A stretch of 49,500 nucleotides of DNA from Neocallimastix lanati (nom. inval.). Its lineage: Eukaryota; Neocallimastigomycota; Neocallimastigomycetes; Neocallimastigales; Neocallimastigaceae. The notes under the pieces were generated by a model. The model was not told the origin of the DNA, did not search any database, and was given only the letters and a program-made list of their open reading frames with translations. The DNA lies in contig JACVTC010000149.1 of the NCBI GenBank assembly GCA_016946835.1, positions 280,501 through 330,000 on the forward strand, written 5' to 3'. The stretch's first letter is position 1. Each line of letters begins with the position of its first letter. The position numbers and the translations under genes are program-made. Below are positions 1-21,467 of the stretch, one piece after another.

Positions 1-1332
<1,332 letters not shown>

Positions 1333-1697
1333 TTAACCTAATAATTTTTGAACAGCTGCTTCTAAATCATTCTGAGTAGCACGTAATGCGGAAAGAACAC
1401 TAATACGATCAAATCCCATTTCACATAAAGTATTAATAGCATTTTTATCAAGACCAATTTCATCAGCTGGACCATCATATGCTTTCTTTGGAGCATAAGT
1501 TACTGTCCAATAACGAGCTGTACGATCAAAATCTTCACGGTCAGAAAGATAATGTCTTGCAACCTTTATACCAGATAACAAAAAAATATATATATAGATA
1601 TTATTTTTTAAACTTAATTATACTAATATATATATATATATATATATTATATCACTTTTTATTTTATTTTATTTTATTTTATTTTCCTTTTTTTTTT

Positions 1698-1728
<31 letters not shown>

Positions 1729-3081
1729 TTTATTTTTATTACTAATTATTAAAAAATTGTGAACTATATTTTAATCTTATAATTATATATATATAATAAA
1801 TATATATACTTGTGCATCTTGTGGGTCATTTGGTTCCGGGGTAGTTAATAATGAACGTAATGAAATTAATACAGTTTTTAAAGTGTAAGTTGGGGTCCTA
1901 TATTATAATATTACATATATATAATGAAATATATTAAGTATTAAATTTCTATTATTGATATATTCAAAATATAATATTTTTATTACCAGTTATCTTTCAA
2001 AATATCTTTTGTTATTGTTGTTAAATTATATTTTATATAATTATTATTAATTATTATTATTATTATTCATTATTGTTTGTAAATAAGTAAATATATTTTT
2101 ATATAACAATATATATATATATTAGGGATAATAGTTATAATAAAAATTAATAATTTATTATGAATGATTTAATATTGGTAATATATTTTAATTATTGTAT
2201 AATTAATTTACCTAAACAAATAGCTGTGAAATATTTTTTGTGGATAGTAAATGTATATTATTATAAAAAAAAATTTAAATTTTAATATTATTATTAATAT
2301 TAATAATTATTTCTAATATATAACAAACCTCCAGTTTGTGATGAGATATTTGGATGATAAACCATAGTTAAGAATTTCATCTTTGGTGGTTTGAAAGGAT
2401 AATTAATTGCTGAATTATTAATATTGAAATTTCGTATAATATCATATTTAATATATTAATATTTAATTATTGAATCATTATTTTTGAATTAAAAAAATAA
2501 TAATAATAATATGTATTTAAATTTAATAAATTAACTTACGAATTTCAATATCAACAACAAATCTTCCATCTTTTATATTTTAAAAATGCATATACACACA
2601 TATATTTGCATTTACAATGTCATTATATATATATATATATGAAAATAACGAAATGAATTAGTTTTAAAACTATGTTTAACTAGAATATTTAATTATTATT
2701 CTTGTACCTTCATATGGAGTTCCTTCTGGACCATCAAAGGATCCTTCTAAATGTTCTATATATTATTTATTAATTATATTATAATATATATATATTATTT
2801 TTAAATAATAAGTTGCTGTATTTTTTATTTTTTTTTTTTTTAAAAAAAATATAAAAAGTTATTCACAAAAAGAATTTATTTTATTTTATTTAATTTTACT
2901 TTATTTCTTCGTTTTAGAAATAAAAAGTATATATATATTATGAAAGTACATTTTTAAAGTATTTAAAATTTTACATACGAAAATTATCATCAATAATTTT
3001 TAATTCAACAGTAGATTCCTTATCTTTTAAAACATCTTTAATTTCCTTAGTAATTCTTTTACTGATTTGAATTGCGGCCAT
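1333..3081 (-). CDS. UBC1: Ubiquitin-conjugating enzyme E2, Ubc1/UBE2K type with C-terminal UBA domain
   Basis: E2 that takes ubiquitin from E1 as a thioester on its active-site Cys and extends chains in the cytosol; family knowledge: Ubc1/UBE2K makes K48 chains. Eight exons join in frame: 3081-2979, 2755-2708, 2569-2540, 2409-2329, 2223-2212, 2005-1987, 1897-1810, 1563-1333 (612 nt, 203 residues; human UBE2K has about 200). All introns are GT...AG. The E2 fold shows the YPFKPPK motif, HPN (about 79-81) and catalytic Cys90 in GAICLDILKDNW. The C-terminal UBA domain (about residues 164-203) contains MGF and a final QKLLG. The start is [10 protein letters not shown], as in the family. Oddities: the exon carrying the catalytic Cys is 12 nt and the next is 19 nt; the donor at 2328 is GTTTGT. 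It is divergent from the F-box gene. Family assignment is certain; tiny exons are deduced from protein continuity. Confidence 0.95.
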
Positions 3082-4184
3082 TTCAAATTATTAAATTTTA
3101 AACTTTGGTATTTTATTTTTTTATTAGAAACTTTTATTTTACTTTAATTATTTAATTATTTTTTTATTCTTCGTTTTGGTTTGTCTGAAATATATATTAT
3201 ATCATAAATAAATATATAATAATAATTATATTAATAAATATTTATATAATATTTAAAATATTAGATGAAAAATAAAAAAAGAATGAATAAATGTATTTTA
3301 TTAATATATGAATATTACGTAAAAAAAAAAAAAAAAAAATAAAAAAAAAATAAAAAAAAAAAATAAATAAATATACATATATATTAAATATAATTAGTTA
3401 TTTAATAAAAGAAAAAAGTTTTTTTTTTTTTATTTTTATTTTTTTTTTTTTTTTTATTTCTTTTTTAAAATTATGACCAAAATTTATTTAATTCTGGATA
3501 AAATATAATAATAAACAATTTTAAAAATTAATGCAAATTAATTATTTTACATTACTTTTACTATTTATTAATTTATTACTATTATTATTATAGTTTTTTT
3601 TTTTTATTTATTAACAAACCAATACCAATTTTTTAATTAAAATTTCTTTTTTTTTAAAAAAAGAATGCTTTATTTTTTTAATAATCTTTTCAATTTTTTA
3701 CTTAATGTATTATTTACTTTGTTAAATAGTAAATACAAAAATAATATTTATTAAAAAAAAAAAAAAAATAATTTATGTATAAAATCTTATTAATATAATA
3801 ATACAATTTAATATATATTAAATTATTTACTAATTAATTATTTTTTGGAAAAAATGGACCTTTTTTTATTATTTTTTTTTATTTTTTTTTTTTTTTAATT
3901 TTTTCATTTTTGATTAACGGATCACATGAAAAACATTTATTTTAAGAAAAATGCATATAAATGTATAAAAATAATAATATGAATCTAATATTCACATTTC
4001 CATAATCCCGTGATAATCTTTGATTTAATATATTATTGTTAAGTTTTAATAATAAATAAAAAGAAATTATTAATTAAAGTTTAATTATAGTTAATTATAA
4101 TTTAATATATTCATTAAATCAAAATGAAATAAAGAAAACACTTTGGAAATATAAAAAAAATAAAAAATATAGTTAAAAAAAGGA

Positions 4185-4215
<31 letters not shown>

Positions 4216-5182
4216 ATGAACATGTAATATAAATTTTTATAAAATTTATTAAATTATTATTGAAATATAACACTTTCTTATTACATAATAATAATAAATA
4301 TTATTTTATTTTATCTTTTTTTTTTAAAAAATTTAAATATTAATTTTACAATTAATTACAATATTATTTCCTTTTATATATATGTATGAATAAGTAATAA
4401 TATAATAAAACAGTGAAATTCATTTAAAAAAGTAAGAAATAATTTAGTAAATCAATTTATTATTAATTGAAATTTAATAAAAATATAAATAAAAAGTTGT
4501 CTTTTTTTTTTCAACAACAGCAAATTAAAAAAAAAAAAATAATACAAAGGTAATAATTATTAACATTTAACAAAGTTTTAATAAATGTGAAAAAAATTAT
4601 TTCATTTTAAAAAGATAAAGGAAATGGTAGAATAATTCAAATGAACATTTAATAAAATTGAAAATAAACTAAAACATTTTGAGAAAAAAAAAAAAAGAAT
4701 TAATCTTTATATATAGATATAAATTCTTTTTAAAATATGAAAATATAAATATTATTAATAATAAAATTTTGAAAATTGTAAAGTATGTATTTAATAAATA
4801 ATTAATTGAATTTCAAAAAATGATTTAATGAAAATAAAACAACGGTTATAAAACATTATATTATAATAATATGAATAGAGAATTTAATTATAAAAAAAAT
4901 AGTATTTTTTTCATTATTCTAATATAATATATTTTTCATATATATAAGAAAAATAATAATAATAATAATTTTTCTTTTTGTAAAATGAGTAAAAAAAAAA
5001 AAAAAACTAAATTAAAATTAATTCAATTATAAAAAAAATAAAATATAAATTTATTTTAAATATATTTTAACAATATTGTTTATTTTAATATCTATTGAAT
5101 TATATATATGTGGCATGCAATATAAATATAAAGGATTTTATAATATTTTTTTTTTTTTTTAAAAATATTTAAAAAAAAAAAA
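3082..5182. promoter_or_regulatory. Divergent intergenic region, 2.1 kb
   Basis: Must hold the promoters of the minus-strand E2 gene and the plus-strand F-box gene, which point away from each other. I see only AT-rich sequence, homopolymers (for example 3333-3362, 4190-4215) and no recognisable RNA gene or extra exon. No specific promoter element can be named. Confidence 0.5.
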
Positions 5183-6409
<1,227 letters not shown>

Positions 6410-6617
6410 AGTTTAATATACACTTTTTAATATTTTTTATATCTAATGTTTAATATACATTTATATTATTAATTATGTTTTTATTTTATAACATTTATGA
6501 TAATAAAATGATAAAATAAAATGATAAAATAAAATGTTTAAAATAAAATAAATAATAGAAAATAAAAATAATTAAAGTATTAGACTAAATAAAAAATAAA
6601 ATAAAATATATATATTA

Positions 6618-6666
<49 letters not shown>

Positions 6667-6876
6667 AATATTATCACTAATATTAATATTATTTTATAAA
6701 TTTTAAATTTTATATATATTTATACAATATTTATGTTATTTTGAAATATTCATATACACATAAATATATAATTTTTTATTTTTTTTTTTATTTTATTTTT
6801 AATTTTTTATTTTTTTTTTTTTATTTTTTTTTATTTATTGTATATTACCATTTTATGATTTTATGATAAAAATTAC

Positions 6877-6917
<41 letters not shown>

Positions 6918-7017
6918 TTTGTTTGTTTGTTTGATTGTATATTACTATTTGTGATTAATAAATAAAAAAAAGAAAAATACTATTAAATTTTATATATTTT
7001 TGAATTTTAATTAAAAC

Positions 7018-7059
<42 letters not shown>

Positions 7060-7300
7060 TATAAGAATAGTAAAAATAATAATATTAAAAGAAATTTTAT
7101 TTTATATTATTTAAATCATATATCATTTATACAAAGTAAAATACTATTAAGTATACTATTAAAATATTAAAATATTAAAAATTAAATATATTTAAATTAT
7201 TATTATTATTATTATTATTATTATTTTATAATTATCATTTTAAAAAAAAAAATTAGATATATGTATATATTTTTTATATAGAAGTTTCTTCTTAATTTAA
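6410..7300. other. Convergent intergenic region
   Basis: Lies between the 3' ends of the F-box gene (plus) and the SNF1 gene (minus). Contains poly-T runs (6620-6662, 6881-6916), a short TTTG repeat (6917-6934) and AAT/ATT microsatellites at about 7018-7060 and 7198-7224. These two inverted-type runs could pair in RNA or DNA. Nothing coding seen. Confidence 0.6.
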
Positions 7301-12077
<4,777 letters not shown>

Positions 12078-12217
12078 TTTTAATATATTTTAATATTATT
12101 TCAATTGTAAAAAATTCAATTTTCGATTATATTATACTGTATTTTGGGAATAAAAATGTGAGATAAATAAAAAATATATATATATTTCTTTATATTCAAA
12201 TATGTTAAAATTAAATT

Positions 12218-12249
<32 letters not shown>

Positions 12250-12413
12250 AAAAAGTACTGATATATATATATAAATATTATTATTATGTTAATATTATGA
12301 ATTACCTGATATATTTTAACCGAATATAGTGCTTTTCATTATAACTTATAATACTAGAAATATAAATTTATATATTTTTATTTATAAAAAAAAATAATTG
12401 GATTTTCAAATCT

Positions 12414-12454
<41 letters not shown>

Positions 12455-13612
12455 TTATTAATATATATTTCAATTTTTTTTGTATTAATATTTATTTACA
12501 ATTTATAGAAAAATTAATTTTAATTTTAATTTTTCTATTTCTTTTATTTTTTAAAGCTTTAAAAAATAAAATAAAGGCTTTTTTTCTTTTCAGTTTTTTA
12601 TGTTAATAATATCCATAACATCAAAATTTTTATTGCAATATAATAAAATATAATATAAAATAATAATATTATAATTAAAATTATTAATATTTTTAATAAT
12701 AATATAATTATACATTAATATACATAATTAAAAATAAATAATAAAAAATTTAATATTTAACAAATAATAAATAAATAAATATATTAAATAATTAATATAA
12801 ATCATTAGATGTTAAGGTATTAAATATAAAAATTTAATATTATTCCATATATTTATAAAAAAAAAAAAAAAAAAAAAAATTAATACTCAAATATTATAAT
12901 TTATAAACATATTCATTTATAAAATAGTAGTAATGATAATGATAATTACTACAACAATTGCTATTATAATATTATTTTTTGAAATATGTTTTTTATTAGT
13001 AATTATTAAAAATTATTATTATAAATATTTAATAAAATATGATAGTTTTTACATATAAAAATATATATATATATAATTTTTTTTAATTATTAATAAATGT
13101 ATATTATATTATTATTAATAATTATAATTATATATTTTAATTTAAAATATTTATATTTTTCTTTTTAATTAATACATAAAATTATGTATTTATAAATTAT
13201 TATTTTTTAAAACTATATAAAACTTTCAATTTATATTAAAATAATAATAAATTATTTATTTATTCTTTTTTTTTTTTTTTTTTATATATATAATTCTATA
13301 TATGATTAATTATGATAGATTGTTAAAACTTTTTGTAAATAATATAAAGTAATATATTTAATATAAATATATATAAAGAATTTTTATGATTTATAATATA
13401 TTTTCAATATTATTTAGAAATTCATCTTTAAATCTTTAATTAACCCATTGGTTGAATAAATTAATATTATAATTATTATAACTTTTTTTTTTATATATAT
13501 TTTTTTTTATATATATATTTTTTTATATATATTTTCTCTCTTAAATTATATATATTTCAAAAATCATAGCCATTATTATTATTATTTATTGAATTTAAAT
13601 ATTATTATGATA
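12078..13612. promoter_or_regulatory. Upstream region of the SNF1 gene
   Basis: About 1.5 kb between the SNF1 start and the 3' end of the next minus-strand gene, so it should contain the SNF1 promoter and the neighbour's terminator. Seen: a TA-dinucleotide-rich stretch (12170-12275), an ATT run (12427-12455) and poly-A/poly-T tracts. No coding signal, no RNA gene recognised. Confidence 0.5.
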
Positions 13613-15198
13613 TTAAGATCGTTCATTATTTCCTTTAGAATCTTCACATGGGGAAAGCGTTATTAATTGATCAATATCAAAACTATTTTCATAAGGTATA
13701 CTATAAGGAGTAGAAACTTTTTCTAGGATTACTTTTTCTTTGTCTTTATCCTTATCCTTATCTTTATGTTTAAAGTTAGTTATATTAAGAATTTTTGATG
13801 TTTTTCTCGATAATATACTATTATTTCTTTTAATTCCTGGTTTACCATAATCTTTAATTTCATTTTCATCAATTACAGTAGATGAACTCTTTTGAATGGA
13901 GGACGTTGGAGATATTAAAGATGCTTTGGAAGTATTTCCTTCCGTACTGTCGATAAATGATTTTGATTTTTTAACGATATTTTTTAACTTTAATCCAAAC
14001 TTTTTCTTTTTACTATTTTTATATGGACTTGTAATGGAATCAGTATCCTTAATAATAGTTTCATTTTCTTGACTTCCTCCATAACTATTATTATCAGAAT
14101 TATTTATATCATTATTAAATTCATCACTATTCATATTCCTAAATGATTCATCACGTTTATTTACTGATTCATTTCTGTAATTTTTTTTATTGAGATTATT
14201 ATCAAAACTATTTTTATCATTATCATATTCATTACTATTCATATTGAGTGATTCATTCAATTTATTATTATCATTATTATTATCATTAATATATTCCTTA
14301 TTTTCCTTATTTTCCTTATTTTCATTATTTTCATTATTTTCATTATTTTCATTATTTTCATTATTTTCATTATTTTCATTATTTTCATTATTTTCATTCT
14401 TTTCATTCTTTTCATTATTATTATTGTTATTATTATCAGTAGTACTAGACGTAGTATTGGATTGATCCTTATTTTCATTGGATAGCATAGTTTGTGAAGT
14501 TGAATTGGTTACTTGATTACCTTCATTTGTTTCAATTGATGGCACTTCATTTTTATCAGATTTGTCCTTGTTACTTTCAGAGGTAGTAATTTTTACATCG
14601 CTTTCCTTATTTCTTATTAGGGAATAAAGATCTTCTTTATTTACCGGTTTGTTAGAAGTTCGTAATTCATGCAATTTCTTTTGTAGATTAATAATTTGAT
14701 TAGTTTCTTCAGCCGATTTAACATATGAATTATTAATAATTTCTGTAATTCTACGTAAATTTTCTTGGAAATTCTCTGTTATATTCGTTGATATATTAGA
14801 ATCTATTGAATTGTTATTCTTTTTACCGGTACTGGTATCACTATTCAGTCTACTTTTACTTAGACTATTCTCTTTATTGGGGAGGTTAACAGAACTATTT
14901 ATATTGGTGGATTCTTTATTTGGATCAGTTTTATCATTATTCGTAGATGAACCATTTTCAATTTCATTAATAATCTTTGAATTGGAAAAAATAGTTTTCA
15001 AAACTTTTAAGAATTTATAGAATAGCCAATATAAACCACCAATAACTAAAAATAATAATAATAATATTATTATTATTATTAAAAAAAGAATATATATATA
15101 TATAAATTAAATTAAAAATAAACAATTAATATAATTTTAAAATAATAATAGATAATTATTATTATCAAACATTTAATTAAGTATACTATTTAAATATA

Positions 15199-15250
<52 letters not shown>

Positions 15251-15923
15251 ATACTAATTATTACTATTAATAATTATAATTATAATAATTATAATTATTT
15301 TAAAAAAATTTTATAAAAAATCAATTCTTAAAATAAAAAATAAAAAAAAAAAAAAATAAATAAAAAATAATTTATTTATTATAATAACATTACTTGTTAA
15401 TAAATAATCCAAAGTAATAAACCCAATTTCACTTGCAATATTTCTTTTGTAGTAGGTTTTATTTTGTTTATTATCTTCATATACTTTCAAACGTATAAAA
15501 AGATCTTCATTCAAGATATTTGATATTTCCATGGTTTCATTTACGATGGCATCCATTTTATTGGAATTAATTTCATATTGTTCATTAATATTACTAGTTA
15601 TTTTATCTAAATCATTATATTGCTTTTTAATATTTTGAATATCATTGGCGACTTCTTTCTTGGAGAATGGTTTTATATCAACATTATAAAAAGAGTTTCT
15701 TGCTGTGTCAGATCTTGAAAGTTCATATTGATTTCTTTTGAAATAACTATTATTAATATCATTTGGACTATTGGGACTATTGGGACTATTAAGAGGGGAA
15801 GGACTTTTCATATTAGGCTCTTTATTGTAATCTTTTAACATTGGATTTATTTTTAAATTAGAATTTACACTATTTCTGTTTTGTTGAGGATTTTGTTGTT
15901 TTGGTTCATGTTGAAATTCAACC

Positions 15924-15976
<53 letters not shown>

Positions 15977-16103
15977 AAAATAAAGCGTAATATAAAAATT
16001 AATTAAAATGTACATAAAAAAAATAAATATATACATATATATATAAATAAAAATATTATTTTAATATAAATAATATATTCAATATTAAATAAAAAAAAAA
16101 TAT

Positions 16104-16155
<52 letters not shown>

Positions 16156-17338
16156 TTTTTTTGTTTAATCTTTTTTAACTATGATTATAAAATATTAATA
16201 TATATAAATATATATTTTGTTATTACCTCAGGTTCTTCAAAAATAATTGGAGAATTTAAAATTGAATCCGTGGTATCATTTTCATTCATAGCAACAGATT
16301 TGAATAGAAAACTTCTATTTTTAACATTATACATTTTTGTAATCACTGATCTACGACGATTTGCTATTTCAGGTATTGTACTCTCATTAATTAAATCATT
16401 GGTGAGAGCACTATCTATTTTTTTCTTTTGTTTAATTTCACGATCCATAATATCTCGTGTGAATTCGGTCTCATTATTAGGATTATTTAAATCACTGATC
16501 ATTTCCTTAATTTCACTAGATTCCAAATTATTCATTTTTTCGGCTTCTTTTATAAATTTATAAATTCTCTTCTTCGCTTGATAAAGATTATAATTAATAG
16601 ATTTAATGATATTTTTGTCTAATTCAAAGTATTCCTGTTGAAGATTTTCAAATTTTTCCAAGAGATTTTCTAGTTCATTAGAATCTGTATTGTATGTAAA
16701 GGATTCTTGGGAATAGTTATGAATAATTTGAGAATCTTCATTTGTTAATACAATACGACAATTAAAGAAGAGTTCATTTTTCTTAATGAATTCTTTATTG
16801 GTATATTCTAAATGAATATTGGGTTCAGCCAGGCATTCCTCTACAATTTCATTATATCGTTTATCATAGTAGACCTCTTCCTCCTCATCTGAAAGGTTAG
16901 AATATTTATCATAATCATTATCGTTATTGTAGTCATTGACGCTATTCACATCATCTTTTCTTGAATTATTATCATCCAATTCATTTTCAGACTGGAACAT
17001 AATATCAGATTTTCTTTTACTTCTAATATTTCCAATTGTATTATTTCTTTCAAATATTTTTTTAATGTTAAGTATATTTCTTTTTTTCCTTTTATCCTCA
17101 CTAATTGAATTTTTCTTTGAATTAGGAGAGCTATATCCTGAATTTTCTTTAAGTGATTTCATATTAGATATTCCACTGGAATCATCATTACTAGTAAAAA
17201 TAAATGAATGAGCTAAATCACTTTTTGTTAATGAAGCTCTCTTAGGCATATCTTTAATAATAGAACGAAAACCTTTTGTATCCATATTAAATATCTTTTT
17301 TATACTCTTTGATTCTTAAAAATATAAAAATATAAAAA

Positions 17339-17381
<43 letters not shown>

Positions 17382-18811
17382 TTATTGATTATAATTTTAA
17401 TTTTAATTAATTATCAAAATAATATATATATTATATAATTAATATGAATAAAATTTATTTAATAATATTAATGTATATGAAACATTTTTAAGTTAAATTA
17501 TTTTTTTTTAATTAAGAACAAAAGATAAAAATAAAAATGAAAAATAAAAAAAAAAAAAAAAAATTAAAAAAAAAAAAAAAAAAAAAAAATAAAAATAAAA
17601 ATAAAATAAAAAAAATAAAATAAAAGAAATTACTATAAAAATATATAATCATATTTAGCTAGTGAAATAAATTAAATTAAATTAAATGATTTAATATGTT
17701 TTTTTTTTTTTTTTTACTTTACCATTTAATGAATTATTATTTAAATTAATATTAGAGAGGGTTCCATTGAATTCCATATTGTTAAATTTCGTATTATTAA
17801 AGGTATCATCACCACTGTCTTGGTTTTCAGTGATTTTACCTCTTTTTCGAAGTAACATTTTACGAAGAGGATTTTTCATGGAAGTTGGCGTATCTATATT
17901 ACTGTTAGATCCACTACTGTTAATAATTAAATTACCACATGAATTTTCAATATATATACTTGGTGGTCGTTGTTTTTCCTTATCTTTATTCTTTTTATTA
18001 TTATTATTATTGTTACTTTTAGCATTATGGCTACTGTCATCATTACTATTAGAAGAAAAATTGATAAATGAAAATTGTTTAAAGTGATTGATATCCGGCA
18101 TAGAGGATCTTCTACGACGAGGTGTATATGGAACCTCCAAATTTCCACTGAGTTCCTCAGCCTCTCTCTCATTTATACTACTAATACTATTATTATCAGA
18201 TATTGCTTCATCATTTTTACGTAGAGATGAAACCTCCAATAACCGATTACGACTTGGAACGGTTAATCTACTGACTGAATTACTTATTTTATTACGAAGG
18301 CCAGGAGTGGTTGGAAGATCATCATTACTAATACCTTCTTTATATTTTTCGAGGAGAGGACTCATTTGTTGAGTACGATTAAGATAATTACTTGAGTCTA
18401 AGATCGGAGCAGAATAGGAGACCTCCTGTTCACTTCCGATACCATTCATAGAATAATTTAAGTTACTTGTCATAATTGAAAGACCAGCCTTTTTACCTAA
18501 ACGATTATTATATCTAGGAATGAAGAGATTAATTAGACTATCATCATCCTCTTCCTGTTTGGTGTTATTAAGGTATAAAGAAGAGGTTTTCGGATTTAAA
18601 TAGGATAAGTGTTTTGTTACTACGGGACTGTGAGTAATCTCTGAATCCAATTTATTATTAATTGTTAATGAATTATCGGTATCCGTAATATTAATTTCTG
18701 TTTTCATTTTCGATTTCTTAAATATATTTTTGTAGGAGGATATAAATTCGTCATTTAAGACTTCCTTACTGTTATTATTATTATTACTATTATTATTACT
18801 ATTATTATTAC

Positions 18812-18857
<46 letters not shown>

Positions 18858-20005
18858 ATTATTATTATTATTAATGATACTAATAGGAAGGGAAACTCTT
18901 TTACCAGGTTTAGGAGAGTCACTGATCTCTGAATTTCGATAATAAAATTCATTCAAATCTGTATCGGTAGTACTCGATTTAATATGACCAGAATTTCCAT
19001 TAGAATTAGGATCACTGATTCTTCTTCCTGAAGCCGAATCATCATTACTACTGTTATTATTACTGGTATGATTACTGTAGGAACTGTTGTTACCACTGTG
19101 ATTTGGATTGGTACTATTTCCAGTATAGCTATTTCTATTACTTGTATTTCCGACGGTATTTTTAGAGTCCGATTCGTCCGTTGAATTATTGGATTGGAAG
19201 GACTTCCGGTTAATACTCTTTTGATACTCCAGCATATAGTAATTATCCACAAACCAATAGGCGTCACGAGTTTTTTGCTTTTTCAAGGTATTCATGTGAC
19301 CCTGAGTCGCTTGACGAATCCATTCCCGATTACGCCACTGTCTAATTTTCACAGGATCATAGGTCTGACCGGTCGTAATTAAATCCATGATATATTTATA
19401 TCTAGTTTCAAGATATTCCTTACAAGTATTTGATCTTGTCCAAGTTTCTGGAGAGGTGTTCTCTCGATAGTACGCAATTAAATCATCAAATTCCATATTT
19501 TGAATATCCTTTTCAGAGAGATCTTGTTGATTTTCACTGCCTGTACTTCTCGTATTATTAGTGTTTTCTTCTTCAATACAATTAATAATCATTGGATTTT
19601 GCTGAAAAGTAATATTTTTTTTATTCGTTAGACTTGAAATATTACCAGTATAACTACTATGTTTACTTAATGAAGAAACCACTGAAGTATCTCTTGAAAT
19701 GGTTGAATTTAAATTTGATAAAGATCCATTATTATTGTTGTTGTTGTTGTAATTATTAGTAGTGTTATTATTGATATTATAATTATTATTATTATTGTTG
19801 TTGTTGTTATTGCTATTGTTATTCGTTTGTTCATTCTTTTTATAATTATTAATACTCATATTAATGATATTTAAAAGCATCGGATCATTATTTGACATTA
19901 AATCATCAATATCTACTGAAGAAGAAGAATCTGTTTCATCGTAATCCTCATTTTCAGGGCTTGGCGTACTTTCATCCGACTGAATGTTATTAATATTAAT
20001 ATTAA

Positions 20006-20054
<49 letters not shown>

Positions 20055-20673
20055 GGTATTAATATTAATTTTTTTTAAACTGTGGTTATCATTATCATTA
20101 TCTTCTTCCCCTTCTTCCTCATTTGAAGAAGAAGAATATTCCGTATATGAAATAAACGATTGTTTTTTTGTATGATTAGGTTTTTCATAACCATATCCAT
20201 AATTTATACTATCTTCATTAAATTCTATATATATATATGTGTGTGTATGTATATTAATTATATTATTACATTATTGATTAAAAAAAATAGTAGTATGAAT
20301 AATTTTCATTTTTTTTTAAATAATAATAGCAAAAAAAAAAAAAAAAGAATAGATAAAAAAGAAAATGAGATAGTTATGTTTTTTAAGTGAACCATAATTG
20401 ATGATATCAAAAAATTTTATATATATATATATTAATAAATAAAAAAAAAATTAATTTAATAAATAAACTATAGAATTATATATAATATATATATTCAAGT
20501 GATTGTGTTATTATTTAAATATTAATATGAATACAATTATGTTTTTTAAAATAATAATAATAATAATAACTATATCAAAAATTATAATAATTATAATAAT
20601 TTTTTTTTTATTCTAATATGTATTCATATATATTATTAATAATTTTTAAAATATATATATATATTATTCTTTA

Positions 20674-20712
<39 letters not shown>

Positions 20713-20991
20713 GGAGAAATATAAATATTTACCAACAGATGAAGGAGAAGTATCCACATTATCAAAGGGAACTGCAGGAATATTAGCAAAGGAAGTACGT
20801 TTCTGATTTTTAACATTTCTACTTTTAACATTACCAGTGAGCACTCCTCCCCATGAACTTTCTTCCTCGTTATTATCATCTGAAGTATTATTGACTGCAT
20901 TATTCATTTGTTGCATGAAAAGATTTCTTGAGGAGTTAATCGAATTTTGATTAATACTCTCATTATCCTGTAACTCATTTTCATTATCCAT
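13613..20991 (-). CDS. Large low-complexity, probably membrane-anchored protein, family not recognised
   Basis: Exons by frame continuity: 20991-20733, 20224-17723, 17314-16227, 15920-15394, 15045-13613, together about 1,930 codons. A further 5' exon 21381-21355 (MSNRNNNIK) could join in phase 0 at the AG just before the 20991 ATG. Most is Ser/Asn-rich and disordered. Three parts look structured: about residues 320-400, with LIAYYRENTSPETW, SNTCKEYLETRYKYIM and KTRDAYWFVDNYYMLEY; a helical stretch from exon 3 (CRIVLTNEDSQIIHNYS, then ENLLEKFENLQQEYFELDK); and exons 4-5 with a coiled coil (QYNDLDKITSNINEQ) followed by a hydrophobic segment ending TIIGGLYWLFYKFL, a likely single transmembrane helix. 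After it comes an Asn/Glu repeat tail. Exons 1-3 and 4-5 each join cleanly, but the join 16227/15920 is out of frame (phase 0 donor, 1-nt overhang acceptor). It may be two genes, the second starting at ATG 15907, or an unseen exon or indel. Confidence 0.7.
14283..14424 (-). repeat. 9-bp coding minisatellite encoding Glu-Asn-Asn / Glu-Lys-Asn
   Basis: On the plus strand TTTTCATTA recurs in tandem about a dozen times, flanked by TTTTCCTTA and TTTTCATTC variants. On the coding strand it gives ENN, ENK and EKN tripeptide repeats in the C-terminal tail of the large minus-strand protein. Confidence 0.9.
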
Positions 20992-21381
20992 CTATTTTTT
21001 TTATTTTTTTTATTTTTTTATTTTTTTTTTTTTATTTTTATATAATTTATAAATATTTTATATCCATTCATATAATATATTTTTAATAATAAAAAATAAT
21101 AAATTTATTTTTGATAATATTGTTTTATATTGCATTAATTATATTATATTATTCAATAATAAGAAGCAGAAGAAGAAGAAGAATAGAAAAATTCAATTAA
21201 TATTTTTATTAATAATTTTTTGTTGAAAGAAAAAATAAAAAATAGATATATATTATATTAGTATTAGTATAATAAAAATATATTATTTAGGAATATAAAA
21301 AAATATATATATATATATCTTTATATATATATAATATTAGTTTAATAAATTTACTTTTATATTATTATTTCGATTTGACAT

Positions 21382-21419
21382 TTCTTATGGTATATTAAAA
21401 TATAAATAGGTAAGAAATA

Positions 21420-21467
<48 letters not shown>

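Noticed and set aside
14190-14465. Plus-strand Leu/Phe/Ser repeat frame
   Set aside because: Antisense of the ENN/ENK coding minisatellite.
17767-18372. Plus-strand frames of about 100 residues
   Set aside because: Shadows of the large minus-strand exon, which has the better composition and splice-compatible ends.
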